DNA of 64,000 bases from Roseiflexus sp. RS-1 (GTDB lineage: Bacteria > Chloroflexota > Chloroflexia > Chloroflexales > Roseiflexaceae), in the NCBI RefSeq assembly GCF_000016665.1, contig NC_009523.1:3595501-3659500 (forward strand), in the 5' to 3' direction. The position numbers were made by a program, and so were the translations under genes. Below, in pieces: positions 19,309 to 27,702 of the stretch (position 1 is its first letter; every line of letters begins with the position of its first letter). The notes under the pieces are model-generated. The model was not told the DNA's origin. It searched no databases and was given only the letters and a program-made list of their open reading frames with translations.

Positions 19309-20667
19309 CTATCCTTGCAGATCGGGGATGCGCCTGAGCGCTTCTGCTTCGGCGTCCTTCGCAGCCTGAACGGGGTCCTTGCCATCCTGCAAGACCTTCG
19401 TCAGTTCTGCGCCAACGATGTCATCGAGCTGGAGATCGTTCGGTGTACGGAAGATAGCTTTGATATTGTCACCGATTTCGGTCCACAAGCGATAGGCGCG
19501 CTGACCGCCGAAGAACGGCACCGGTTCGTCGTAGAGTGGATCCTGCCAGGCTGGCTTGTATGCGGGAAACACGCCGGACGCCTTGAACATGATGTTCTGC
19601 CCTTCCGCCGTTGCGCATGCCCACTTGACGAACGTCCAGGCCGCCTCCTTGTTCTTGCTCTGCTCCGGGATCGCCATGAACGAACCGCCCCAGTTGTAAT
19701 TGGCTTCTGGAGCGCGTATGACACGCCATTTCCCGACCAGATCGGGCTGCTCGCGTGTCAGACCGCCCTGCATCCAGCAGGCAATCACCATTCCGGCAAA
19801 GGCATTGTCCTTCAAGCCGGTCTGCCACTCGGCGCCCCACCAGGGAATGTTGGCATCGATCCCCTCCTTGCGGGCGCGCGCCGCGAGCTGGAACGGACGG
19901 GTCGCCTTCTCTTCGATCAGCACTTTGTTGCCATCGGCATACCCCTCACCCTGCTGGCGATAGACGGCGCCATAAATATCAGTGCCGGCATCGGCAAAGA
20001 GGGACGTCTTCCCGCCGCTCTTTTCCTTGAGTTGTTTGGCAAAGGCGAAGAAATCGTCCCACGTGCGGTTCGGACCGCCGATCAACTCCTCTACCGCTTC
20101 CGGTTCGGTTGGCAAACCGAGCGCCTCGAAAATATCCGTGCGATACCAGACCCCAGCAGGACCGATATCCCACGGCAGGCAGACCAGGCGACCATCGGCA
20201 GTCGATCCCTGGGTCCATTTATAGGCGACCATATCATTCTTGAGACTGCCCGCATCGAACGGCGGCGCCAGCAGATCGGCAAGCCCGCCCTTGGCGGTAA
20301 AATTGCCGACGCGACCAATCTCGATCGAGGCGACATCGGGAGCGCCACTTCCGGCGGCGAACGAGGTCAGAAGTTTGTCGTGCGCATCGGCGAAGGGGGT
20401 GTTGACGAAGTTGAGTTTGATGTTGGGGTGCGCCTTCTCGAACGGTTCTTTCCAGACCTCACCGACCTGATCCCACCACCAGAAGGTGATTTCCGTGACA
20501 ACTGTGTCACCCTGAACCGGCGCTGCAGGTTGCGCCTGCCCGCCCGTTGGTTGACCGCCCTGAGGCGCTGCGCCGCCACAAGCCGCCAGCAGCGCCGTTG
20601 CACCAATGCCGCCTGCGCCCGCGGCAGCAACCTTGAGGAACCTGCGTCGTGAGAGTTTGGTGGTCAT
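19309..20667 (-). CDS. Sugar ABC transporter substrate-binding lipoprotein
   Basis: This 452-residue family 1 extracellular solute-binding protein captures the sugar for the two permeases. The N-terminus combines a Tat-like twin-arginine signal (SRRRFLKVAAAG) with a lipobox ending at Cys30 (LLAAC). A Gly/Gln/Pro-rich linker then leads into the binding domain (ITFWWWDQVGEVWKEPFEKAHPNIKLNFV; later VACWMQGGL-like and AWTFVKWA segments). The start at 20667 (GGGAACATC upstream) places the signal correctly. First gene of the operon. With GH4 and galT nearby the likely ligands are alpha-galactosides such as melibiose or raffinose, by inference. Confidence 0.92.
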   Translation of the reverse strand: MTTKLSRRRFLKVAAAGAGGIGATALLAACGGAAPQGGQPTGGQAQPAAPVQGDTVVTEITFWWWDQVGEVWKEPFEKAHPNIKLNFVNTPFADAHDKLLTSFAAGSGAPDVASIEIGRVGNFTAKGGLADLLAPPFDAGSLKNDMVAYKWTQGSTADGRLVCLPWDIGPAGVWYRTDIFEALGLPTEPEAVEELIGGPNRTWDDFFAFAKQLKEKSGGKTSLFADAGTDIYGAVYRQQGEGYADGNKVLIEEKATRPFQLAARARKEGIDANIPWWGAEWQTGLKDNAFAGMVIACWMQGGLTREQPDLVGKWRVIRAPEANYNWGGSFMAIPEQSKNKEAAWTFVKWACATAEGQNIMFKASGVFPAYKPAWQDPLYDEPVPFFGGQRAYRLWTEIGDNIKAIFRTPNDLQLDDIVGAELTKVLQDGKDPVQAAKDAEAEALRRIPDLQG

Positions 20668-21155
20668 GATGTTCCCTTTCCTATCCAGCATCGGATGACG
20701 GACTTCGCAGTCTCGCGCATGAACCGGTGCTCAGGCGAGACTTGCAGGAAACGATTTGTACGTTCGCACCTCTGTTCATCCAGAGGCATGCCAGGCGCTG
20801 CGCGACGGATAGAATCACGCCACGGCGACAATGCTCAACCAGAACCCTGGTTGAAAACGGTTCTCCAGATGACGCGACTGTGAGCGGTCACAAGTCAGAT
20901 TCCACTAATCAGTTGGCGGAGACTCTTTCATGCAGCACATCGCAAGGTTATCGGATTATAACCTGAGAGGAAGCAAACGTCAACCATGACATGCCCGTAA
21001 CATTTACGTATAATTGCGCCAACATATACCTGCCGCCCACCGTATGCCCATAGACACACTTCAACCCATCTTTCCCGCATTCCGATTCTGCGGCGTCCAT
21101 CGCGCTACGGCTGAATCCGGCAGGTTCTTCTATGCGTTGTGGAGGAGGATGTGAT
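20668..21155. promoter_or_regulatory. Divergent regulatory region with operator-like palindromes
   Basis: This 488-bp region separates the sugar-uptake operon (minus) from a metallo-beta-lactamase gene (plus). A 16-bp palindrome AACCAGAACCCTGGTT lies at 20837-20852, overlapped by a second inverted repeat AGAACC-N12-GGTTCT (20841-20864). Their position about 175-200 bp upstream of the binding-protein start suits a sugar-responsive repressor, but no regulator gene is adjacent. No further gene is seen here. Confidence 0.35.
20986..21014 (+). promoter_or_regulatory. Sigma70-type promoter for the metallo-beta-lactamase gene
   Basis: ATGACA (20986-20991), a 17-bp spacer and a perfect TATAAT (21009-21014). 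The predicted start near 21021 leaves a leader of about 135 nt before the ATG at 21156. Confidence 0.6.
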
Positions 21156-22115
21156 ATGGACACGCAACCGGTGGAACTGCATCCCGTCGATGCCGTCGAA
21201 GTGACCATTCTGGTGGATAACGTTATGGATGCGCTTCTCCCGAGCACCTCAAACGTGCACCGTGCGCCGTTGCGCTGGGAGAGTTTTGAGCAGACGCCGC
21301 TGCTGGCGGAGCATGGCTTCGCCGCGCTGGTGACCGTTGAAAACCAGGGACAGCGCACGTCCATCCTGTATGATACCGGCATGGGGCGCGAAACGCTGGT
21401 TCACAACATGGACGTGCTCGGCGTCGATCCCGGCATTCTGCGCGCGATTGTGCTATCACACGGTCACACCGATCATCACGGTGGCCTCTCCGGGTTGCTG
21501 GCGCGCATCGGTCGCCGGAATCTGCCTCTTGTCCTGCATCCTGATGCCTGGCGCGACCGCAAGGCAGTGTTTCCGGGCGGAAACGAACTGCATCTGCCGG
21601 CGCCCAACCGCGCCGATCTCGAACGTGAAGGCGTCGTCCTTGTCGAGCGGCGCGATCCGTCGCTGCTGATTGACAATCAGGTTCTGGTGACCGGGCAGGT
21701 GGAGCGTGTCACGTCATTTGAGCGGGGCATGCCCGGACACTTCGCGCGGGACAACGACGGTGATTGGACGCCGGATCCGTGGATCTGGGACGATCAGGCG
21801 CTGGTCGTCCATGTGCGCAACCAGGGGCTGGTTGTGCTGTCCGCCTGCAGCCATTCCGGGATCGTCAACATTCTCCACTATGCCCGCAAACTGACCGGCG
21901 TGACCGACATCTATGGCGTCATCGGCGGGCTGCACCTCTCTGGACGGGTGTTCGAGCCGATCATTCCCGATACGGTCGCTGCATTGACCGATATGGCGCC
22001 GAAACTGGTGCTGCCGGGTCACTGCACCGGCTGGAAAGCGCAACACGCGATTGCGCGCGCCCTGCCCGACGCCTATGTGCAGACCTGCGCCGGAACGCGC
22101 ATTCGCGTGGGGTGA
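21156..22115 (+). CDS. Metallo-beta-lactamase-fold hydrolase
   Basis: This 319-residue enzyme has the MBL signature HGHTDHHGG near residue 110, a further metal His in CSHSGI, and LPGHCTGW near the C-terminus. The arrangement (VTILVDN at the start, YDTGMG before the metal motif, GGLHLSG) is that of the dihydropterin synthase-like / beta-ribofuranosylaminobenzene phosphate synthase group. The real substrate is uncertain. The ATG at 21156 has an excellent ribosome binding site (GGAGGAGG). It is monocistronic and followed by a repeat island. Confidence 0.85.
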   Translation: MDTQPVELHPVDAVEVTILVDNVMDALLPSTSNVHRAPLRWESFEQTPLLAEHGFAALVTVENQGQRTSILYDTGMGRETLVHNMDVLGVDPGILRAIVLSHGHTDHHGGLSGLLARIGRRNLPLVLHPDAWRDRKAVFPGGNELHLPAPNRADLEREGVVLVERRDPSLLIDNQVLVTGQVERVTSFERGMPGHFARDNDGDWTPDPWIWDDQALVVHVRNQGLVVLSACSHSGIVNILHYARKLTGVTDIYGVIGGLHLSGRVFEPIIPDTVAALTDMAPKLVLPGHCTGWKAQHAIARALPDAYVQTCAGTRIRVG

Positions 22116-22648
22116 CGAGGCGATTCGTAGAGTTCTGCATTTCCAGGCGCGTTTGCCCCTCATCCCCCCAACCCCCTTCACCCACAAGGGGAAAAGGGGG
22201 AGTTTGGGTGTCCTGATGCCTGAAACGGAAGATGGCACACAGGGGCTTCTCAAAAACCCTCTCTTGTAAGCCTCCCCCCGCACTCCTTCTCCCACAAGGG
22301 GAGAAGGGGGAGTTTGGGCGTCCTGACGCCTGAAACAGAAGATGGCACACAGGGGCTTCCCCAACAACCCTCTCCTGTAAGTCTCCCCCCGCACTCCTTC
22401 TCCCACAAGGGGAGAAGGGGGACTTTGGGCGTCCTGATACCTTTTTTCCCTCACTCCCCTGCCCGTCTTTCCTGCACACAGGGGAGAGAAATTGGGCGTC
22501 CTGACGAACCAAAACGCGGCTGTGTGCGATCCCGCGATCAGACCGCAGGGCGTCCGTCATGCTCCATTCGCCGATGCGCGTCTCGCTTCCCTTCTGAACT
22601 CTCACAATCAGGAGAAAGGGGAGGATGCGGGTTGAGCCGCTCACCGTC
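22116..22648. repeat. Repeat island: three tandem copies of a 111-bp C/G-rich element
   Basis: Three head-to-tail copies start near 22155, 22271 and 22382, with a period of about 111 bp. Each has a C-tract/G-tract hairpin (CTTCTCCCACAAGGGGAGAAG), then AGTTTGGGCGTCCTGATGCC, then GAAGATGGCACACAGGGGCTTC. The third copy breaks off into unrelated sequence after about 75 bp. Single copies recur at 25065-25180 (plus) and 50490-50590 (minus). No gene is seen. Confidence 0.85.
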
Positions 22649-22882
22649 TTAACCACGGAACCACGGGCGCCGACGTTCCTGCGGTAGCAGTTCCGAATCG
22701 GAGGGTACGCACACTATCAACTCACCTGCAGACGAGGGAGCATGCAGCATCGCAGCCAGCGGAACGCCGAGCCGCTCCATCTGCTCAAGTTCGATCTGGT
22801 ACCCTTCCAGGCATCGGACTGCGCCGTACAACGTTTCGATCTGCTCAAATACAGTCACATCTCCTGCCGATGGGTCAATCAT
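22649..22882 (-). CDS. Small hypothetical protein
   Basis: A 77-residue reading frame (MIDPSAGDVTVFEQIETLYGAV) of acidic, mostly helical composition. It is divergent from the phosphoesterase gene with 44 bp between the starts. No ribosome binding site is obvious, and TATAGT lies only 5 bp before the ATG, so a leaderless mRNA or a GTG start at 22894 is possible. The last residues run into the repeat island. Family not recognised; it may be spurious. Confidence 0.35.
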   Translation of the reverse strand: MIDPSAGDVTVFEQIETLYGAVRCLEGYQIELEQMERLGVPLAAMLHAPSSAGELIVCVPSDSELLPQERRRPWFRG

Positions 22883-22926
22883 GGTACTATACACAAGATC
22901 GCATCACTCGTATCACCTGGAAACGT

Positions 22927-23808
22927 ATGAAAATCGCCGTTCTCGCCGATATTCATGGCAACCTCCCCGCACTCGCAGCCGTTGCCGCCGATATTGCCGC
23001 CTGGAACCCCGACGCCATCGCTGTCGGCGGTGATGTGGTCAACCGTGGTCCGTCCTCCGCCGCGTGCCTGCGCTTCGTCCAGGAGCGCTGCGCGGACAGT
23101 GGATGGCGTCTGATCCGCGGGAATCACGAAGATTATGTCATTTCCGTCGTGCATGATCCAACTGATCGCCCCGGCATCGAAGGGGCAATCCGGCGCAATG
23201 TGCGCTGGACGGCGGATCAACTCGGCGCGGCGGCGGCAGAACTGGAACGGTTGCCGGAGATTATCAGCATGCACGATCCCGCCGGCGGCGAGGTGCGTAT
23301 TGTGCACGCATCGATGCGTCACAACCGCGACAATGTGCTGGCAACCACCCCCGACGACGAACTGCGCGAGCAGATTGCGCCTCCCTGCCCCCTGATTGTG
23401 GTCGGGCATACGCATCGTCCGCTCATCCGGCGGATCGACTCAACGCTGGTCGTGAATGTCGGTTCGGTGGGATTGCCGTTCGACGGCGATACGCGTGCGT
23501 GTTATGGACGTATGGAGTGGCGCGATGGAATCTGGCACGCTGAAATCGTGCGCCTGCCGTATGACCGCGAACGGGCGGAATACGACTTTATTGCGACCGG
23601 GTATCTCGATACCAGCGGTCCCGTGGCGCGCCTGGTGTACGATGAGTTCCGCACCGGCTGGCCCCGTATTTACACATGGGTGTCGCGGTACCGCGAAGCG
23701 GTGCTGGCGGGTGAACTATCGGTCGATGAGTCGATTGACGAGTTGCTGGCGCTCTGCAATGGCGGACCACCCCCCGACTGGAAACAACCGGCAGCGCCGT
23801 TTTCCTGA
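22927..23808 (+). CDS. Metallophosphoesterase (calcineurin-like, YfcE/MJ0936 type)
   Basis: The 293-residue protein has the full set of dimetal motifs: DIHGN (residues 8-12), GGDVVNRG, GNHED, and GHTHRP with NVGSVGLP near residues 160-185. Such enzymes hydrolyse phosphodiesters or phosphomonoesters. A C-terminal extension of about 80 residues is helical. The ATG at 22927 starts the conserved KIAVLADIHGN strand directly. Upstream in-frame codons from 22870 lack support. IS110 copy 1 is inserted 39 bp after the stop. Confidence 0.88.
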   Translation: MKIAVLADIHGNLPALAAVAADIAAWNPDAIAVGGDVVNRGPSSAACLRFVQERCADSGWRLIRGNHEDYVISVVHDPTDRPGIEGAIRRNVRWTADQLGAAAAELERLPEIISMHDPAGGEVRIVHASMRHNRDNVLATTPDDELREQIAPPCPLIVVGHTHRPLIRRIDSTLVVNVGSVGLPFDGDTRACYGRMEWRDGIWHAEIVRLPYDRERAEYDFIATGYLDTSGPVARLVYDEFRTGWPRIYTWVSRYREAVLAGELSVDESIDELLALCNGGPPPDWKQPAAPFS

Positions 23809-23864
23809 ATGATCCCGGCGAATGGCGGGTGCGGGGCGCGGGCGCGGAGTAACTGTGTTGCTTG

Positions 23865-24827
23865 TCAAGGGGCGCTCGTATGCACAGCCGGATCCCAGGG
23901 CTTTTGCTGACGCAATATTGCGCCGAGAATAGTCAGCAGCTTGCGCATCGCAGCGACGATGGCGACCTTGCGCGGCTTGCCAGCTTGACACAGGCGCTGA
24001 TCGAAGGCGCGCCTGACCAGACGGCGCCGCGTGGCCGCCAGGGTCGCCATGTACAACACGCTGCGCACATCCCTCCTGCCGCCGGAGATATGCCGGGGTT
24101 TGTGCTGTGCGCCGCTCTGATTGGCATACGGCGCAACGCCCACAAAGGCCGCCGCTTCCTTGCGATTGATGGTCCCCAGTTCGGGCAGGCGGAGCAGCAG
24201 GTTCAGTGCGGTGATCGCGCCGATGCCGGGCACGCTTTCGCGCAGCTCCCGTTTCCGGCGCACCTCGTCGGTGCGCTCCGCCTCGTTGTCGCGTTCCTGC
24301 TCAAGCGCACGGATCTCCTGATCCAGCCAATCAATATGCTGCTGGATGCCCGGGCGGAGGTTCGGCGCGGCAGCCGTCAACCGATTGATCTCAGCCGTCC
24401 GCATCTGAATCACCTGCTCCCGCCGGACCAGCAGGTCGCGCAAGGATGCGCGCTGCTCGTCCGTCGCTTGGTGGTGCGGCGGGCGCACCCGTTCGGCAAA
24501 GCGGGCGAGCAACCGGGCATCCAGGCGGTCGGTCTTCGCCTGGCGTCCTTCCGCGTGCGCCAGGGCGCGCACGCGGCGTGGCTGCACCCGCGCCGTCGGC
24601 ACGCCAGCCTGGAGCAGTTGGGCGAACACCATGCGCTCCAGCCCGCCGGTCGCCTCCAGCACAATCAGGGTCGGCTGCAGGCGCTGGAGTCGCGTGACCA
24701 GGAGCTGGACACCTTCGTCGGTAGACGGTATCGTCTCGAGTGGCGCGTGCGGGTCGGCGCCAAACGCCACATCCAGCGTCTGTTTGGAGACATCAATGCC
24801 GATAAAGAGCGACTCACGGGAAGCCAT
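23865..24827 (-). CDS. IS110 family transposase (copy 1)
   Basis: This 320-residue DEDD transposase/recombinase has Asp12 (GIDVSK), Glu58 (VLEATGG), Asp100 and Asp103 (KTDRLDA), a central coiled-coil (about 125-195), a helix-hairpin-helix-like SVPGIGAITALNLL segment, and the Transposase_20 domain with catalytic Ser248 in HISGGRRDVR. It is intact and differs from copies 2 and 3 by only a few residues (for example LETIP, ELRES). The TGA stop lies inside the right-end TTGACA box. Confidence 0.95.
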   Translation of the reverse strand: MASRESLFIGIDVSKQTLDVAFGADPHAPLETIPSTDEGVQLLVTRLQRLQPTLIVLEATGGLERMVFAQLLQAGVPTARVQPRRVRALAHAEGRQAKTDRLDARLLARFAERVRPPHHQATDEQRASLRDLLVRREQVIQMRTAEINRLTAAAPNLRPGIQQHIDWLDQEIRALEQERDNEAERTDEVRRKRELRESVPGIGAITALNLLLRLPELGTINRKEAAAFVGVAPYANQSGAQHKPRHISGGRRDVRSVLYMATLAATRRRLVRRAFDQRLCQAGKPRKVAIVAAMRKLLTILGAILRQQKPWDPAVHTSAP

Positions 24828-24846
24828 ACACAGAACCTCCTGAGGA

Positions 24847-24982
24847 AAACGGCGCCAGCCTTGCTAGCATATGCGGGTTTGAGGGCCCAGATAACTGTTC
24901 GGCTTGGTCGCGTTGAAGGACACGGCTACCCAACACTCCGCGGCGATCTCGTGAACCTGGCGCAGAACGGTATACCGTGTCC
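24847..24982 (-). ncRNA. Predicted bridge RNA of IS110 copy 1
   Basis: Identical at every guide position to the copy 3 RNA described at 57610-57745: two stem-loops holding the target- and donor-binding guides. It lies between the element's left-end TATAAT and the transposase start. Confidence 0.72.
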
Positions 24983-24996
24983 CGTTAGATTATACT

Positions 24997-25312
24997 AGGC
25001 GCAGCGGGCGCGGAACGAACGCCGGGCGAGTCTTTGGGAGCGATAAGCGATGTTCTACATTCCCGTGCGCCTTTGCCCCTCATCCCCCCAACCCCCTTCT
25101 CCCACACGGGGAGAAGGGGGAGTTTGGGCATCCTGATGCCTGAAACGGAAGATGGCACGCAGGGGTTTGCCAAGAAATCTACCCGGTGAGGGGGCGCACC
25201 ACGGGCGCGGAATGAACGCCGGACACGCGCGGGGGCGCACCACGGGCGCGGAATGAACGCCGGACACGCGCGGGGGCGTAGGGGCGCACCACGGGCGCAG
25301 CGGCGCTGCGCC
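24997..25312. repeat. Repeat island after IS110 copy 1
   Basis: After the element end comes one copy of the 111-bp C/G-rich family (about 25065-25180). Then two direct copies of a 40-bp unit follow, built on GGGGCGCACCACGGGCGCGG and AATGAACGCCGGACACGCGC (25192-25275), and a third partial copy. No gene is seen. Confidence 0.75.
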
Positions 25313-25666
25313 CTACTTGTGCGTTGTTGCACTGCGACGACGCACCCTGGCAGTTGTGCGGACTGTATCGACGCTACGCACGGGTGCGTCGACAACATCT
25401 TCCGCTGGCAGGGTGACTTCGTTCGCCATCTCCGCCAGCCAGGTCAGAAACGTTTCGCGTGCGCAGCGCCACACGCCGAACCGTATCACCTGCACACCCG
25501 GCAGAGCATTGTGGCGCAACAGATGATGGAACCACGCCCGTCCAAGGCAGGCGATTGCATCGTGTGAGGTCAGCACAGCGGGCAGGGCATCGCCGCCGCC
25601 GCATACACGGAGACGCTCCTGTGCTCGACGGGCGCGGCTGGCTGCTGACTGAGGGCGGGGAGCCAT
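25313..25666 (-). CDS. Excisionase-like DNA-binding protein (HTH_17-like)
   Basis: The middle of this 117-residue basic protein matches the helix-turn-helix 17 / excisionase pattern: LTSHDAIACLGRAWFHHLLR, then PGVQVIRFGVWRCARETFLTWL, that is a helix-turn-helix followed by a wing and a final helix. Both termini are Arg/Ser/Thr-rich. The ATG has a good ribosome binding site (AAGGAGTGCACG). No integrase is adjacent, so it may be a stand-alone regulator or a remnant of a mobile element. Confidence 0.55.
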   Translation of the reverse strand: MAPRPQSAASRARRAQERLRVCGGGDALPAVLTSHDAIACLGRAWFHHLLRHNALPGVQVIRFGVWRCARETFLTWLAEMANEVTLPAEDVVDAPVRSVDTVRTTARVRRRSATTHK

Positions 25667-26075
25667 CGTGCACTCCTTTCATCATAACAATGGTGACTTC
25701 ACTGCAAAAACGCACCGCCGAGACGCCGGGCGCGCAGAGAACTTCAAACATATGCGCGGCGAAGCGTGAGGCGCTGGAGCGACTCGCTCTGGCATCGTCC
25801 GCTGCGAACGCTGCGCCGCTGCAGTGACCTACCCTTATTTGCAGTGGACTCAATGGTGCATGCGTGCGCATACGCCGGGCGGCAGGATACCATGAACCTG
25901 CATTTCATAAAAGAGGTCATTTTGTCCAGATACACAACCGGACAAACGGCGGATCAGCGGATAGGACTAAAGTCATGGAGCGCTGCGAGTCTGCTGCGTC
26001 TTTGCAGCGGACCCTGATCATCAGCACCGATGGCAAGACCTGGTTGCACAGGCGCCGCCACACCCGGCTGGCATG
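25667..26075. repeat. Intergenic region with one dispersed repeat copy
   Basis: Positions 25690-25745 hold a copy of the CTGCAAAAACGCACCGCCGA/GACGCC repeat also seen near the window start. The rest shows no convincing gene. Short plus-strand frames here lack ribosome binding sites and a plausible protein composition. Confidence 0.55.
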
Positions 26076-26549
26076 CTACCAGGCTGGCGCAGCGACTGTC
26101 ATCAACTGCGGGCGTTGCAGCAATGATGCGTAGCGCTGGATTGTTGAACGAGGAACCTCGATGCGCGGCGTATCAACCACGCGGGGCATATCCAGATAGT
26201 TGCCGAGCACGCGACGAAGCATCGCACGCTCAAAGGGAATGCGGAGGCTCCCATTTGCACCGAGCGCCTCGGCAAACATTGCAAGATCAGGAGAGGCGGA
26301 AAGGAAGATCACCGGAACATTGCGGGTGAATTGATCGGCGCGCAGGAAGAAGTAGATGTGCGGATTATCGGTAGCGCCGGTCAGTTCGAGGAGGATAACA
26401 TCCGGCGATGCCTGCCGCACTGCCTGCCGGAGCGCATCATTGAGACGGGAGCATGGGAACGGGTACAGGGTATGCCCCCAGGCGGCGATTTCTTCACGCA
26501 CTGCACGCACCAGTGAGACCGTGTCGGACAGGCAAACAACGCGCGCCAT
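26076..26549 (-). CDS. Degenerate response-regulator receiver-like protein
   Basis: The 157-residue product follows the receiver fold: ARVVCLSDTVSLVRAVREEI, HTLYPFP, SPDVILLELTG, VPVIFLSASPD and ANGSLRIPFERAMLRRVLGNYL. The phospho-acceptor position (normally LLDL) is Glu in LLELTG. The switch Thr/Ser is present (FLSA), but the conserved Lys is replaced in LRIPFE. It is probably a pseudo-receiver that binds a partner without phosphorylation. The start at 26549 has GGAGGAAG upstream. A longer frame reaching 26783 passes through a repeat and is less likely. Confidence 0.6.
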   Translation of the reverse strand: MARVVCLSDTVSLVRAVREEIAAWGHTLYPFPCSRLNDALRQAVRQASPDVILLELTGATDNPHIYFFLRADQFTRNVPVIFLSASPDLAMFAEALGANGSLRIPFERAMLRRVLGNYLDMPRVVDTPRIEVPRSTIQRYASLLQRPQLMTVAAPAW

Positions 26550-26994
26550 AGATGCTTCCTCCCTTACAATCTTTTCTACTGAATACAAATGCAGATATGC
26601 ACCGGAAAGATACGTGCCAATGCGCATGAGGTACGAATCCAGATCGTAGTATGTCAAAAGACTGAAATCAGGTAACTGCTCACACACACCTGGGGCGACA
26701 CACGCGCCTGGGAGCGAGGGCGGGACGCCCTCGTCACGTCCGTGAGGGCACGATGCCCTCGCTCCCGAAAGGCATGTGAACACTTACGAAATCAGGGAGC
26801 GCTCAGCGCACAGACCGCGATCGTGGTCAAATGACCTCAAAAAAAGGTTGCAATCTTGCGCGCTTTATGTCAGAATAAGAACTGTCAACGAACCCGGTCA
26901 GCGGTGTACCGCTTATCCGCGCCACGACATTCCGAACCATCTGCCAGTTCATTCATATCATATGGGTATCCAGGAACGTTGCTGTTTCGCAGGC
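26550..26994. repeat. Intergenic region with long inverted repeat
   Basis: A perfect 12-bp inverted repeat (GGGAGCGAGGGC 26710-26721 / GCCCTCGCTCCC 26755-26766) encloses a further GAGGGC/GCCCTC pair, forming a compound REP-like hairpin. The remaining sequence shows no supported gene. Confidence 0.6.
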
Positions 26995-27537
26995 TCAGGT
27001 TGCAGCAGCGACGTACAACACGCTGATCGTTCGCTGGCTCGCGCCACGGCACAGGGCGATACCGCTGGACAAAACATTGCGCCAGAAGTCCTGGTGGCGC
27101 CAGTTCGGTCGGAGCGTCGCTTCGATGACGAGTGAACGCGGGTAACCCAATACCGGATCGTAGGTGGCAAGAACACGAATGTGCGTTTCACATATACATC
27201 CGTGAATGCCACAGACAGGCGTTACAGTGCCGTCGCCTTCGGCAACGAGGAAGAGTGTTTCGATCGTGCGCGCGCGAAGATTGCAACTGTCGCGGTACCT
27301 GCCGGCGATCTGTCCCTGTCGTACCACCACGTCGTAGGTGCAGTCGCCATCTTCAACCACCAGGTGGTAATCGCGGAAGGGACGTCCTTCCCACAAGGCG
27401 CGCGCCGCAATACGTTCACGCGCTCTGGACAGACGTTCCTGCTCGCCGGCGCCGATCCAGGCGCTCACGGCGAGATACAGCACCAGAAGCAGCGCCAGTC
27501 CGATGAGGAGCGGTGTGGTGTGAGGTGTGTTTCTCAT
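26995..27537 (-). CDS. Membrane-anchored protein, DUF6174-like
   Basis: The 180-residue product has one N-terminal membrane anchor (LLIGLALLLVLYLAVSAWI) and an extracytoplasmic domain. The segment WEGRPFRDYHLVVEDGDCTYDVVVRQGQ to RTIETLFLVAE resembles DUF6174, in which a Y-x-Y strand, a Cys-containing strand and a TIxxLF helix are conserved. Five Cys residues suggest disulfides outside the cell. Function is unknown. It is divergent from the acyl-CoA dehydrogenase operon. Confidence 0.6.
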   Translation of the reverse strand: MRNTPHTTPLLIGLALLLVLYLAVSAWIGAGEQERLSRARERIAARALWEGRPFRDYHLVVEDGDCTYDVVVRQGQIAGRYRDSCNLRARTIETLFLVAEGDGTVTPVCGIHGCICETHIRVLATYDPVLGYPRSLVIEATLRPNWRHQDFWRNVLSSGIALCRGASQRTISVLYVAAAT

Positions 27538-27702
27538 GATGCGCAGTGTACCGCAAAAGTTACAGACAGGTGAAGACTTCTTTCCATACGATAGATGGTT
27601 CTTTCCTGCATGGCGCAGTGCGCATCGCTACAATCTGCAACGGATTTCCGTGAAGTCAGGTGCAAAGTGTACCGTGCGGTACGTTGTGAGGAGGAGCAGG
27701 CA

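Larger units (their letters stand above)
23848..24996 (-). mobile_element. IS110-family insertion sequence, copy 1
   Basis: A complete 1149-bp element, delimited by comparison with copies at 48883-50031 and 57596-58744. It has no terminal inverted repeats and makes no target duplication beyond the shared CT/AG core, as expected of IS110. In transposase orientation it comprises the left end with TATAAT, a bridge-RNA region, the transposase, and the right end with TTGACA. It is inserted in a GC-rich CGCGGAG-type sequence between the phosphoesterase gene and a repeat island. Confidence 0.93.

Noticed and set aside
23862-24998. 378-codon frame opposite each IS110 transposase (also 48897-50033 and 57594-58730)
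   Set aside because: It runs end to end across the element on the antisense strand and has no domain. The transposase frame carries all catalytic residues.
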